Shown piece after piece: positions 27,930-36,421 of a DNA stretch of 64,000 nucleotides (position 1 is the stretch's first letter; each line of letters starts with the position of its first letter). The DNA comes from Sphaerisporangium rufum (GTDB lineage Bacteria > Actinomycetota > Actinomycetes > Streptosporangiales > Streptosporangiaceae). The notes below the pieces were generated by a model that saw only the letters and a program-made list of their open reading frames with translations, was not told the DNA's origin and did not search any database. Location: NCBI RefSeq assembly GCF_016863395.1, contig NZ_BOOU01000044.1, positions 62,001 through 126,000 on the forward strand, given 5' to 3'. The position numbers and the translations under genes were made by a program.

Positions 27930-28225
27930 GCGGTGTCGCCGTGCGTATGGCGTGGGATGTGCGCCCTGGAGGGATGTCGTGGGCGCCGGGGTGGTCAGGC
28001 CGGTTGAAAGTGGATGTCACCGGTCGTGACGTGCGCCTCTCCCCCGTCCTGTGGTCGAGCGGGCCGCTCTCCCCTCTCGCGCGGCGGCCGGGTGACCGCC
28101 GCATGCGCGGGCCGGTGGCGGGGGGGCGGGCGGTCCGGGTGGTCGGCGGGCCTGGTGCGCCGTGGATTTGTCGGTGCGGGCCGGTACGGTCGGCGGGTCA
28201 CCGGGTGAAGGGATGGTGCTGGGCG
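27930..28225. other. Spacer between the two recombinase genes
   Basis: 296 bases without a supported gene or clear repeat; it probably carries the promoter of the second recombinase. Confidence 0.4.
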
Positions 28226-29269
28226 ATGCGGCCGGCCGAGCTGACGCGACTGACCGTCGAGGAGTCCACCGACCGTTATGTGGAGTTGGTGGCGGCCAAG
28301 ACGGTGACGGGGGCGTTGTCGGCGTCGACGGCGGAGGTGTACGCGCGGGACGTGGCGACGTTCGCGCGGCTGGCCGGGCCGGGGCGGGTGCTGGACGATT
28401 TGACGGGTGAGGATGTGGACGCGGTGCTGCTGGCGTTCGCCCGTAAGCCGGACGGGCGGCGGGCGGTGCCGGAGGCGGGCGGCGGCGCGGTGCAGAGTCC
28501 GTGGTCGCAGGCGCGGTTCCGCCGGTCGGTGTCGGCGTTCTTCAAGCATGCGGCGCTGGCGGGGTGGGTGCAGGTCGATCCGATGACGGCGTCGACGGTG
28601 ACGGCGCGGGAGCGGGGCGGGTTGCGGGCCGAGCGGCGGGCGTTGACGCGGGAGCAGGCGCGCGGGCTGGTGGGGGCGGCGCGGGCGCTTTCGGAGTCGG
28701 GGCCGCAGGGCGGGCGGCGGGACCAGCGGACCGAGGTGCGGGATGCGTTGATCGTGTTGTTGCTGTCGACGCTGGGGCCGCGGGTGTCGGAGCTGGTGCG
28801 GGCGAATGTGGAGGATTTCTATACCGACGGCGGGGTGCGGTACTGGCGGATCTTCGGTAAGGGCGGGCGGACGCGTGATGTGCCGTTGCCGGTGGATGTG
28901 GCCGAGGTGCTTCAGGTGTACCTGTCGGGTCATCGGCCGGTGACGCAGGAGAAGGCGTTGCTGTTGTCGTGGCGGGGGCGGCGGCTGGCGCGGGGGGATG
29001 TGCAGGCGGTGATCGACCGGGTGCAGCGGCGGGTGGATCCGGCTCAGCGGCGTTCGGTGACGCCGCACGGGTTGCGGCATACCACGGCGACGCATCTGCT
29101 GGCCGACGCGGTGGACATGGACGCGGTGCGGCGGGTGCTGGGGCACAGCGATCTGGCGACGCTGGGGCGTTACCGGGACGAGTTGCCGGGTGAGCTGGAG
29201 GTGGCGATGCGGGTGCATCCGCTGTTGCGCCCGGGTGAGGGTGGCCGCTCCCCCGCCACCGAGGATTGA
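28226..29269 (+). CDS. Tyrosine recombinase, XerC/D type (second of two)
   Basis: ATG 28226 (MRPAELTRL) is the likely start; GTG 28205 is possible. 347 residues. Core-binding domain about 10-130 (SASTAEVYARDVATFARLAG, RRSVSAFFKHAALAGWVQVDPM), then a full catalytic set: Arg about 184 (GPRVSEL), Lys (GKGGRTRDVPL), HGLRH, LGHSD and Tyr 316 (LGRYRDE). It is only distantly like the first recombinase, so this is not a recent duplication. The two could act as a XerC/XerD-like pair on the nearby palindrome; that is inference from position. Confidence 0.9.
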   Translation: MRPAELTRLTVEESTDRYVELVAAKTVTGALSASTAEVYARDVATFARLAGPGRVLDDLTGEDVDAVLLAFARKPDGRRAVPEAGGGAVQSPWSQARFRRSVSAFFKHAALAGWVQVDPMTASTVTARERGGLRAERRALTREQARGLVGAARALSESGPQGGRRDQRTEVRDALIVLLLSTLGPRVSELVRANVEDFYTDGGVRYWRIFGKGGRTRDVPLPVDVAEVLQVYLSGHRPVTQEKALLLSWRGRRLARGDVQAVIDRVQRRVDPAQRRSVTPHGLRHTTATHLLADAVDMDAVRRVLGHSDLATLGRYRDELPGELEVAMRVHPLLRPGEGGRSPATED

Positions 29270-29328
29270 GTCGTCGCAGGTGGTGGTGTGCCGTGGCCGG
29301 CTCGGCGGGGTCGGTGCGGTCGCGGTCG

Positions 29329-29409
29329 GGTGTGGTGCCCGATCACCGTTCAAGCGGATTCAAGGGTCGTGGTCCGGTGTGGTGCCGGACCGTCGTTCAA
29401 GGAGATTCA
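29329..29409. repeat. Two 34-base direct repeats before the DHFR-like gene
   Basis: 29329-29362 and 29376-29409 match at 28 of 34 bases (GGTGTGGTGCC, CGTTCAAG and GATTCA are shared). The second copy contains the ribosome site AAGGAG of the next gene. Either a duplicated leader or a pair of operators. Confidence 0.65.
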
Positions 29410-29410
29410 T

Positions 29411-29947
29411 ATGCGTGATGTCGTGCTTTACCATCTGATGTCGCTGGACGCGGTCGCCTTCGAGGACGACGAGTGGTTCGTCGATGAGGGCCCGCAGCTG
29501 GTGGGTTATCTCGGCCGGGTGATCGGCACGCAGGATGACGTGTTGCTCGGGCGGGGCACCTACGACTATTGGGCCGGGCACTGGCCGAAGTCGGATTTTC
29601 AGCCGTTCGCCGATTTCATCAACGGCACGCCCAAGCACGTCTTCGCCTCCCGGCCGTTCACGCCGGAGTGGGCGAACACCTCGGTGGTGACCGCGCCGGC
29701 CGGTGAGCATGTGGCGGAGCTGAAGCGGCGGCCCGGTGGTGACATCGGGGTGCACGGGAGCATGGAGCTGGCGCGGTCGCTGCTGGCCGATGGGCTGGTG
29801 GACAAGTTGCGGCTGGTCGTGTCGCCGGCCACGGTGGGCCGTGGCCGGCGGGTGTTCGACGGCGGGGCGCTGGGGTCGTGGCGGCTGGAAGAGATGGCGC
29901 GGGCGGCGAACGGGACGCTGTTCCTGGACTATGAGCGGGCGGTCTGA
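29411..29947 (+). CDS. Dihydrofolate-reductase-fold (RibD C-terminal domain) protein
   Basis: ATG 29411 with AAGGAG seven bases upstream. 178 residues. RibD-C/YyaP-type reductase fold: VVLYHLMSLDAVAF, DDVLLGRGTYDYWAGHWP, KHVFASRPF, GDIGVHGSMELARSLLADGLVDKLRLVVSP and VGRGRRVF. The family binds NADPH; its members are mostly of unknown substrate and common in actinomycetes. It has its own leader with a duplicated sequence. Confidence 0.87.
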   Translation: MRDVVLYHLMSLDAVAFEDDEWFVDEGPQLVGYLGRVIGTQDDVLLGRGTYDYWAGHWPKSDFQPFADFINGTPKHVFASRPFTPEWANTSVVTAPAGEHVAELKRRPGGDIGVHGSMELARSLLADGLVDKLRLVVSPATVGRGRRVFDGGALGSWRLEEMARAANGTLFLDYERAV

Positions 29948-30088
29948 CGGCCACCGGGCCGCACCGCGGCGGTGCCGTCGCTGCCTGACGGTTTCGGCTG
30001 CCGCCGCCGTCCCCCGGCTCCCCTCACCATCCGCCTTTTCGGGTGATCGGGTGGAGCGGTGGCGCCGTGGCACCACTGCTCCACCCGC

Positions 30089-30137
30089 GCCTCGCTGTAG
30101 TTCTGGGGAAATTTCCAACGGATTTGCCTGACCTGCG
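30089..30137 (+). repeat. Left 49-base inverted repeat of the 5.2-kb segment
   Basis: Begins GCCTCGCTGTAGT, has the internal palindrome GGAAATTTCC and ends CCTGCG. It matches the reverse complement of 35285-35333 at 45 of 49 positions, with weaker likeness continuing inward (GATGCA, then CGCTTACGGT against CCGCTACGGT). Confidence 0.9.
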
Positions 30138-30361
30138 ACGATGCACGGCTCTGTGACTATGGTGTCGATTCGCTTACGGTGAAGGCGTGAGCGACGACAA
30201 GCCGGAGTTTGGGTAAGGCGCGGGCGGTCGGCCGCTGTGGACTGTGCGGGATCGGGACGCCGAGTTCACATTACCTGTCACATCCAACCCGGCTCGAATT
30301 GGCCGCCAAGGTCTTACGTGACATTGTCCTGCTTCGCGTAGCGGCTGCGGAGGAGGCTGCA

Positions 30362-30520
30362 GTGCGCGTTGATCAGACCTGCGCCGGCGGGCGCGGCTGC
30401 GGGACAGGTGAGGCGTGTGTGGCCCGTGCCCGGTCGACAGGGGTTGGCCACGGGTGGTCGGAATGGTCGGGAGTAGGGTGGAATTGGTTCTGGCACAGAA
30501 GTAGTCCGGGGGGATCATGA
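30362..30520 (+). CDS. Small open frame, Trp/Gly-rich, 52 codons
   Basis: GTG 30362 follows the strong ribosome site GGAGGAGG by five bases. The product (VRVDQTCAGG at its start, SGVGWNWFWHRSSPGGS at its end) has three Cys and four Trp and resembles nothing I recognise. Its stop overlaps the next small frame by ATGA. Ribosome site and coupling support translation; composition does not. Confidence 0.3.
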   Translation: MRVDQTCAGGRGCGTGEACVARARSTGVGHGWSEWSGVGWNWFWHRSSPGGS

Positions 30521-30618
30521 ATGTGCCACCGACGGGGATATGTGCTGTTCGGAAGCGGTCAGGGGCTGCGCTCCGGCGGTTGGGGACGACGCCGCTTTCG
30601 CCTGCTGCCGAAACGTAG
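30517..30618 (+). CDS. Small open frame, 33 codons, coupled to the previous one
   Basis: ATG 30517 lies in an ATGA overlap with a GGGGGG stretch just upstream. Product starts MNVPPTGICAV and ends TTPLSPAAET. Unknown. Could be a leader peptide for the MFS gene 60 bases downstream. Confidence 0.25.
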   Translation: MNVPPTGICAVRKRSGAALRRLGTTPLSPAAET

Positions 30619-30678
30619 GAGAGTACGGCTTCGGGTTGGTCGATTCGGCTGGCTGATTTGCGAGTTGCGGGTCGAGTG

Positions 30679-32118
30679 ATGAACGCGCGGAGCCGTCGCG
30701 GGCTTCCTGACCTGCTCGGGGAGTCCCGCCGGCCACTGCGGGTGCGCGAGCACCCCAACGCGGCGTGGTTCGCGGTGGGGGCGGTGTGCATCGGCGCGTT
30801 CATGGGGCAGTTGGACGCGAGCATCGTCACGCTGGCCTTCCCGGCGCTGCAAGGGGAGTTCGCCTCCTCGCTGGCGGCGGTTCAGTGGGTGTCGCTGGGG
30901 TACCTGCTCACGCTTGTGGCCTTGCTGGCCGGGGCGGGCAGGGTGGCCGATACGGCGGGTCGCAAGCTGGTCTATCTGTATGGATTTGTCGTGTTCACGG
31001 CGGCGTCCGCGGCGTGCGGGCTGGCGCCGTCGCTGGCGGCGCTGGCGGGTTTTCGCGTGGTGCAGGCGGTCGGGGCGGCGATGCTTCAGGCCAACAGCGT
31101 GGCGCTGGTGGTCTCCAGCCTCCCCCGAACGCGGGCGCGGGCGGGGCTGGGGTTGCAGGCGGCGGCTCAGGCGCTCGGTCTCGCCTTGGGCCCGGCGCTG
31201 GGCGGGCTGCTGGTGGGGACGCTCGGCTGGCGATGGGTGTTCTGGATCAACGTGCCGGTCGGCTTGGCCGCCATCGCCGCGGGCCATTACCTGCTGCCGC
31301 GTACCCGCCGGCGCAGGCGCGCACGCCGCTTCGACCTGGTCGGGCTGGCGCTGCTCGCCGGCACGACCACCGGCCTGCTGCTGGCCGCGTCGATGATCTC
31401 CGGCCTGGCGTTGCCGCCATGGTCGCTGCCCACCCTGCTTACTGTCGCCGCCGCGTCCGGGGCCGCCTTCTGGCTGTGGGAGCGGAAAACGCCGTCCGCG
31501 CTGATCGACGTCGGATTGCTGCACAGGCGGGCGGTGGCGTCCGGGCTGGCGGGTGCGTCGGGCGGCTATCTGGTGCTGTTCGGCCCGCTGGTGCTGGTCC
31601 CCCAGGTGCTGGTGGCCGGCGGCATGGGTGAGCTTGGCGCAGGTTTGATCCTGACGGCGTTGCCAGCCGGGTTCGCGCTGGCCGCGTTGGGCGCGGAGCA
31701 GGTGCTGCCCGCGCGGTGGAGCAACCGGCTGCGGTGCGCGACGGGTGCCGTGCTGGCCGCGGTAGGGGCTGGGCTGCTGGTCCTGTCGCCGGGCCAGGTA
31801 GGACTTCTGGTGGTGTGTCTGCTGGTGATGGGTGCCGGGCTGGGCACGTTCATTCCCGCCAACAACAGCGTCGTCATGGTCGCGGTTCCGGAACAGGTGT
31901 CGGGCACGGCCGGGGGCATGGTGAACATGGCCCGCGGCATCGGCACGGCGTTCGGCATCGCGGCGGTGACCTTGGCGCTGCATCTGGCCGGCGCCTCCTA
32001 CTTGGTGGGGGCACGGGCCGCGCTGGTCGTGCTCGCGGTGGTCGCCGTACTGGCCGCGCTCACCTCATTCGGCGCGCCGCCCGGCCACGATCATCACCAC
32101 ACGGCACCGGATCTTTGA
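30679..32118 (+). CDS. MFS drug:H+ antiporter, DHA2 (14-helix) type
   Basis: ATG 30679 (MNARSRRGLPD); no clear ribosome site. 479 residues with about 14 membrane segments. DHA2 motifs: GAFMGQLDASIVTLAFPAL, WVSLGYLLTLVALLAGAGRVADTAGRK and motif C-like GPALGGLLVGTLGWRWVFWINVPVG. The C-terminus is His-rich (HDHHHTAPDL). It is followed 24 bases later by a MarR gene, which likely controls it. Substrate unknown. It lies inside the inverted-repeat segment. Confidence 0.9.
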   Translation: MNARSRRGLPDLLGESRRPLRVREHPNAAWFAVGAVCIGAFMGQLDASIVTLAFPALQGEFASSLAAVQWVSLGYLLTLVALLAGAGRVADTAGRKLVYLYGFVVFTAASAACGLAPSLAALAGFRVVQAVGAAMLQANSVALVVSSLPRTRARAGLGLQAAAQALGLALGPALGGLLVGTLGWRWVFWINVPVGLAAIAAGHYLLPRTRRRRRARRFDLVGLALLAGTTTGLLLAASMISGLALPPWSLPTLLTVAAASGAAFWLWERKTPSALIDVGLLHRRAVASGLAGASGGYLVLFGPLVLVPQVLVAGGMGELGAGLILTALPAGFALAALGAEQVLPARWSNRLRCATGAVLAAVGAGLLVLSPGQVGLLVVCLLVMGAGLGTFIPANNSVVMVAVPEQVSGTAGGMVNMARGIGTAFGIAAVTLALHLAGASYLVGARAALVVLAVVAVLAALTSFGAPPGHDHHHTAPDL

Positions 32119-32142
32119 CGATTGCGAGGAGGGAGGAACACG

Positions 32143-32649
32143 ATGACGACGAGCGCGACGCCGTACGGTCTTGCCGGGCCGGTGGCTTCCCCCGGGCTGG
32201 TGCTGGCCGACACCGTCGCCCGGCTACGGCGGGCGATGCGCCGCGCTGCCCGCGCCGCCGATCCCGACTGCCCGTTGACGGTCGCGCAGCTTGAGGTGCT
32301 GTCCTGCCTGGCAGCAGTACCGGGTGCCCGTCCCAGCCAGGTGGCCCGCCACATGAGGTTGTCCCCGAACTCGGTCACGACGCTGGTGAACGCCCTGTAC
32401 ACGCGTGGCCTGGTCACCCGGTCACGGGCGGCGGGTGACGCACGCGCGTTCGCGCTGTCTCTGACCGCCGACGGACATAGCGTACTGGCGCGCTGGATGC
32501 GTACCAATGCCGTCCTCGTCCACACCGCACTGGCCGGGCTCGGCCCGCACCACCAGCGTGTGCTGGCCAAGGCGCTACCCGCGCTGGACGCGCTGGCCCG
32601 CGGCATCGACACGCTCGCGGACGCGCCGCCCCAATATCTCGGAGGCTGA
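32143..32649 (+). CDS. MarR family transcriptional regulator
   Basis: ATG 32143 with GGAGG about seven bases upstream. 168 residues with a winged helix (LTVAQLEVLSCLAAVPGARPSQVARHMRLSPNSVTTLVNALYTRGLVTRSRAAGDARAFALSLT). Follows the MFS exporter and overlaps the next small gene by TGATG, so probably one operon. Likely represses the exporter; no palindrome was identified in the upstream region. Confidence 0.88.
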   Translation: MTTSATPYGLAGPVASPGLVLADTVARLRRAMRRAARAADPDCPLTVAQLEVLSCLAAVPGARPSQVARHMRLSPNSVTTLVNALYTRGLVTRSRAAGDARAFALSLTADGHSVLARWMRTNAVLVHTALAGLGPHHQRVLAKALPALDALARGIDTLADAPPQYLGG

Positions 32650-32978
32650 TGATGGCGACACCATGGCTGCCGGCCGATGACGCTCAGAACCGGGCACGTC
32701 AGGCGACCCAGAACCGGTGTCTGGCGGCCGCCACCGCGCTGGTGGCCGGCCTGGTGATGTTGACGACCGGCCGCAATGACGCCCAGCTGGCGGCGGGGGC
32801 GCTCAGTCTGGCCATCGCCGTGCTACTCGGCGTGCACGCCTACCGACATCGCTACCAGGCGCACGGAGGGTCACCGCGTCGCCATCTGACCGTACCCGAC
32901 CCACGCTTCTTCTTGATGATCGCGGCGCTCGCCCTCACCGTGGCCATCCTGGCGGGAGTCGGCCTGCTCATCCAGTGA
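32649..32978 (+). CDS. Small membrane protein, three predicted helices
   Basis: ATG 32649 overlaps the MarR stop (TGATG); a second ATG follows directly. 109 residues with hydrophobic segments at about 23-41, 47-64 and 85-107 and a basic loop YRHRYQAHGGSPRRH between the last two. No family recognised. Its stop is followed within 30 bases by the truncated ATPase in the frame beginning at 32979. Confidence 0.6.
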   Translation: MMATPWLPADDAQNRARQATQNRCLAAATALVAGLVMLTTGRNDAQLAAGALSLAIAVLLGVHAYRHRYQAHGGSPRRHLTVPDPRFFLMIAALALTVAILAGVGLLIQ

Positions 32979-33008
32979 ACAGCCGCCCCGGCCGCCGACG
33001 GAGGAGAG

Positions 33009-34628
33009 CCGGCGGCGTTCGCGCTGGCCGGAGCGCTCGGCGCGCAGCACCTGGCCGGGCTGGGCATCCTCACCACCCGGCTGGCCACCGTGCAGGACGC
33101 CGCCGGCATAGACGTGTTGTGCGTGGACAAGACCGGGACCATCACCTGCAACCGGCTCACCGTCACCGCGGTCACCGCGCGCCCCCCTTACCGCGACACC
33201 GACGTTCTCGCGTGGGCCGCCGCCGCCTCCGATGCGGCCACCCAGGACCCTATCGACCTGGCCATCCTGCACGCCGACAACAGCCACACCCCCGACCAGG
33301 CCGAGCGGACCGCGTTCGTGCCTTTCGACCCGGCGACAAAACGCTCCGAAGCGACCCTGCACGCGGGCGGCGGATTCCTGCGGGTGGCCAAAGGCGCCCC
33401 CCAGGTCATCGCCGACCTCGCGGCCGAAGCCCTCAACCCGAACCTCGGCACACTGGCAGCCAGCGGCGCCCGCGTCCTGGCCATCGCCATCAGCAGCGAC
33501 GGCCGCTCCTGGCATCAGGCCGGGCTGGTGGCGTTGGCCGACCGTCCCCGCCCGGAAGCGGGCGAACTCGTCCACCAACTCACCGATCTCGGCGTGCGGG
33601 TGGTGATGGTCACCGGCGACAGCCTCGCCACCGCCCAAGCCATCGCCACCCGGGTAGGCATCACTGGAACCGCCTGCACGGCCGGCGCCCTGCGCGAGCA
33701 CCAAGCAGACCTTTCCGCACTCGGCGTGGTGGCCGAGGTCCTGCCCGAGGACAAACACCGCCTCGTCCGCGGCCTTCAGGCCGCCGGGCACGTCGTCGGC
33801 ATGACCGGTGACGGGGTCAACGACGCACCCGCGCTGCGCCAGGCTGAAGTCGGGATCGCTGTGGCCGCAGCCACCGACGTCGCCAAGTCCGACGTCGCCA
33901 AGTCCGCCGCCGGTGTCGTCCTGCCCCAGGAAGGCCTCATCGGCATCGTCGGCCTCATCAAGGAGAGCCGCAGAACCTACCAGCGATCCCTCACCTACGC
34001 CCTCAACGTCAGCGTCAAGAAGCTGGAAGTCCCCGTCCTGCTGGCCGTCAGCGTCTTCGCCTGGCACCAGTTCGTCTTCACCCCCCTGCTCATGGCGCTG
34101 CTCCTGCTCGGTAACGACGTCGTCAGCATGGCCATCGTCACCGACCGCGCCCAGGCCTCTCGCCGACCGGACCGCTGGGACGTGCGCAAGATCATCATCG
34201 GTGCCACCGTGGTCGCCACCCCTTTGCTGGCGGCCTCCATCGGCGTGCTGTGGATCGGACGCGACCTGTGGCCACGCATCGACCTCGATCACCTGCGCAC
34301 ACTCATCTTCGTCACCCTCGTGGCCAGCAGCCAGTTGAGCATCTACCTGGTGCGCACCCGCAACCACGCCTGGATGAGCGCGCCGGGACGATGGCTGCTC
34401 ACGGCCTCCGCCCTCGCCCTAACTGGAACGCTGATGGCGCCGTTGCTACCTATCGCTCTGGTAGCCGCGCTGGCAGCGGTTCTCGCCGGAGCGCTTGCCG
34501 CCGACCTCATCAAGGTGCAGGTGTTCAAGGCGCTTGGCTTGCACCGGCTGTGGCGCTTCGACGGCAACGCGCCAGCCGACAGCGCCAGGACCCCATTTCC
34601 GCCGCTGCGCCCACCACATGATTGGTAA
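33009..34628 (+). pseudogene. N-terminally truncated plasma-membrane proton P-type ATPase
   Basis: The likeness to H+-ATPases begins abruptly at PAAFALAGALGAQHLAGLGILTTRLATVQDAAG, which belongs to membrane helix 4. Helices 1-4 and the actuator domain with its TGES loop are absent. The rest is complete: phosphorylation site CVDKTGTIT, MVTGD, MTGDGVNDAPALRQAEVGIAVA and about six C-terminal helices. About 540 residues remain of some 800. A GTG at 33090 could start a soluble fragment, but it could not pump. The region just upstream is the tail of an unrelated small gene, so this is a deletion junction. Confidence 0.8.
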
Positions 34629-34666
34629 CGGACGCTACCTACCCCGCACCTCTGAAGGGGCAGACC

Positions 34667-35140
34667 ATGACCGAGATATCGCAGACCATCGTCATCGTCG
34701 GTGTAGACGGGGCCGAAGCCAGCACAGACGCGCCGCGCTGGGCCGCCCAGCAGGCGCACCTCACAGGCGCGAGCTTGAAGGTCATCCGTGCTTGGCGGCT
34801 TCCACCCCAGTAAGGCTTCCCGGTGGACTACAGCGACGCGGACTTCGATGAAGAAGAACGCCAGCAGACCCAGCAGGCCATCGTGGAGGTCCTGGGCGCT
34901 GACCCGCAGGTCTACGTTGTCACCGAAGTGATTCAGAGCCCTCCCGCACCCGCCCTGATCGACGCCTCCGCCACTGCAGACCTGCTGGTGGTCGAAAGTC
35001 ACGGACGCGGCGCGTTCGCCCTGATGCTCCTGGGCTCCGTCAGTCTGCACTGTGTCCAGCACGCGATCTGCCCCGTGGTGGCCGTCCGGCCTCGGCGCCC
35101 ACCCGCTTTGAGTCCAGCGATGGGACTTGGCCAAGGCTGA
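34667..35140 (+). pseudogene. Universal stress protein gene broken by an in-frame TAA
   Basis: ATG 34667 with GAAGGGG upstream opens a UspA fold (IVIVGVDGAEASTDAPRWAAQQAHLTGASLKVIRAW) that hits TAA at 34811. The same frame continues at once with GFPVDYSDADFDEEER and finishes the domain (DLLVVESHGRGAFALMLLGSVSLHCVQHAICPVVAVRP). The ATP-binding GSHGRG pattern is changed to ESHGRG. Reading through would give about 157 residues, normal for a one-domain USP. The 3' part could be translated from GTG 34823, but would lack the first strand. Confidence 0.75.
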
Positions 35141-35284
35141 GCGGCGGCTTCGACACCGGGAGGAGCGCGCATGGCCGACAACGACGGCACGGGCCGGACG
35201 GTTCGAGACGAACGTAGCGATGAGGACCGGCGAACCGACGAACCGTAGCGGAAGTGATCAACAAACGGAGCAGGCCTGCATCAG

Positions 35285-35333
35285 CGCAGGCCAGGGACAT
35301 CCGTTGGAAATTTCCCCAGGACTACAGCGAGGC
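35285..35333 (-). repeat. Right 49-base inverted repeat of the 5.2-kb segment
   Basis: Reverse complement of the left repeat at 45 of 49 positions, including the GGAAATTTCC palindrome. It ends 60 bases before the aldo/keto reductase start, just upstream of that gene's promoter. Confidence 0.9.
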
Positions 35334-35392
35334 CACCCCCGGGTGCGTTGGCGGGGGCGGGGCGGTGGCGGGGTGGGCCTACGATCGGTGTC

Positions 35393-36370
35393 GTGGAACA
35401 CCGGGAATTGGGCAGGACGGGCAGGCAGGTCGGGGTCGTCGGGCTGGGCGCGTGGCAGCTGGGCGGCGACTGGGGCGAGGTGGGCGAGGACGCGGCGCTG
35501 GCGGTGCTGGACGCGGCGGTGGAGTCGGGGGTGGACTTCGTCGACACCGCCGACGTGTACGGCGACGGGCGCAGCGAGCGGCTGGTGGGCCGGTTGCTGG
35601 CCCGGCGGGCCGGGGTGACGGTGGCCACCAAGATGGGCCGGCGGGTGGCGCAGGAGCCGTCGGCGTACAACGCGGCGAACTTCCGGGCGTGGAACGACCG
35701 GTCGCGGCGCAACCTGGGCGTGGACACCATCGACCTGGTGCAGTTGCACTGCCCGCCGGATGCGGTGTTCGCCGACGACGCGGTGTTCGACGCGTTGGAC
35801 GCGATGGTGGCCGAGGGTCGGATGGCCGCCTACGGGGTGAGCGTGGAGACCTGCGAGCAGGCGCTGAGCGCGATCGCCCGGCCTGGGGTGGCGAGCGTGC
35901 AGATCATCTTCAACGCGTTGCGGCTCAAGCCGCTGGAGCGGGTGCTGCCGGCCGCGGCGCGGGCGGGGGTGGGCATCATCGCGCGGGTGCCGCTGGCCAG
36001 CGGGCTGCTGTCGGGGCGCTACGACTCCGGCACCCGGTTCGCCGCCGACGATCACCGGGCGTTCAACCGGCACGGCGAGTCGTTCGACGTGGGCGAGACG
36101 TTCTCGGGGGTGGACTATGAGACGGGGCTGGCGGCGGTGGAGCGGTTGCGGCCGCTGGTGCCGCAGGGCATGACGACGGCGCAGTTCGCGCTGCGGTGGA
36201 TCATCGACCATCCGGCGGTGAGCGTGGTGATCCCGGGTGCCCGCGACGCCGGGCAGGCGCGGGCGAACGCCGCGGTGGCCGGGTTGCCTCCGCTGGGCGA
36301 GGCGGCGCACCAGGCGGTGGCCGGGGTGTACGACGAGTTGGTCCGCCCGCTGGTGCACCACCGCTGGTGA
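35393..36370 (+). CDS. Aldo/keto reductase
   Basis: GTG 35393, seven bases after TACGAT (35380), so probably leaderless. 325 residues, TIM-barrel AKR: MEHRELGRTGRQVGVVGLGAWQLGG, FVDTADVYGDGRSE (catalytic Asp and Tyr), ATKMGRRV (Lys), LVQLHCPP (His), and the late cofactor-binding VVIPGARDAGQARANAAVAGLPPL. It reduces carbonyl compounds with NADPH; the substrate is not inferable. Its promoter begins right after the inverted-repeat segment. Confidence 0.92.
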   Translation: MEHRELGRTGRQVGVVGLGAWQLGGDWGEVGEDAALAVLDAAVESGVDFVDTADVYGDGRSERLVGRLLARRAGVTVATKMGRRVAQEPSAYNAANFRAWNDRSRRNLGVDTIDLVQLHCPPDAVFADDAVFDALDAMVAEGRMAAYGVSVETCEQALSAIARPGVASVQIIFNALRLKPLERVLPAAARAGVGIIARVPLASGLLSGRYDSGTRFAADDHRAFNRHGESFDVGETFSGVDYETGLAAVERLRPLVPQGMTTAQFALRWIIDHPAVSVVIPGARDAGQARANAAVAGLPPLGEAAHQAVAGVYDELVRPLVHHRW

Positions 36371-36421
36371 GCCGGCCGCCGGATCCTGCGGCGGCCGGTG
36401 TCTCGGACCGGTTGTCGCCTC

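Larger units (their letters stand above)
29948..30678. other. 731-base region holding the left inverted repeat and short open frames
   Basis: No normal-sized gene is supported. It contains the left copy of a 49-base inverted repeat (30089-30137), a nine-codon open frame from GTG 30187 that reads VSDDKPEFG and stops, and two small frames with good ribosome sites (30362-30520 and 30517-30618). Base composition is less G/C-extreme than upstream. Confidence 0.5.
30089..35333. mobile_element. 5.2-kb segment bounded by 49-base inverted repeats
   Basis: Both ends carry the same 49-base sequence facing inward. The bases just outside are CACCCGC on the left and CACCCCC on the right, a possible 7-base target duplication with one difference. 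Inside are an MFS exporter, a MarR regulator, a small membrane protein, the tail of a P-type ATPase and a stop-interrupted universal stress gene. No transposase or recombinase gene is inside. It may be an old non-autonomous element, a composite of two MITE-like copies, or a segment trapped by recombination between them. Confidence 0.55.

Noticed and set aside
30559-31983. Long Arg/Gln-rich frame opposite the MFS exporter
   Set aside because: Shadow of the DHA2 transporter, with no protein-like motif.
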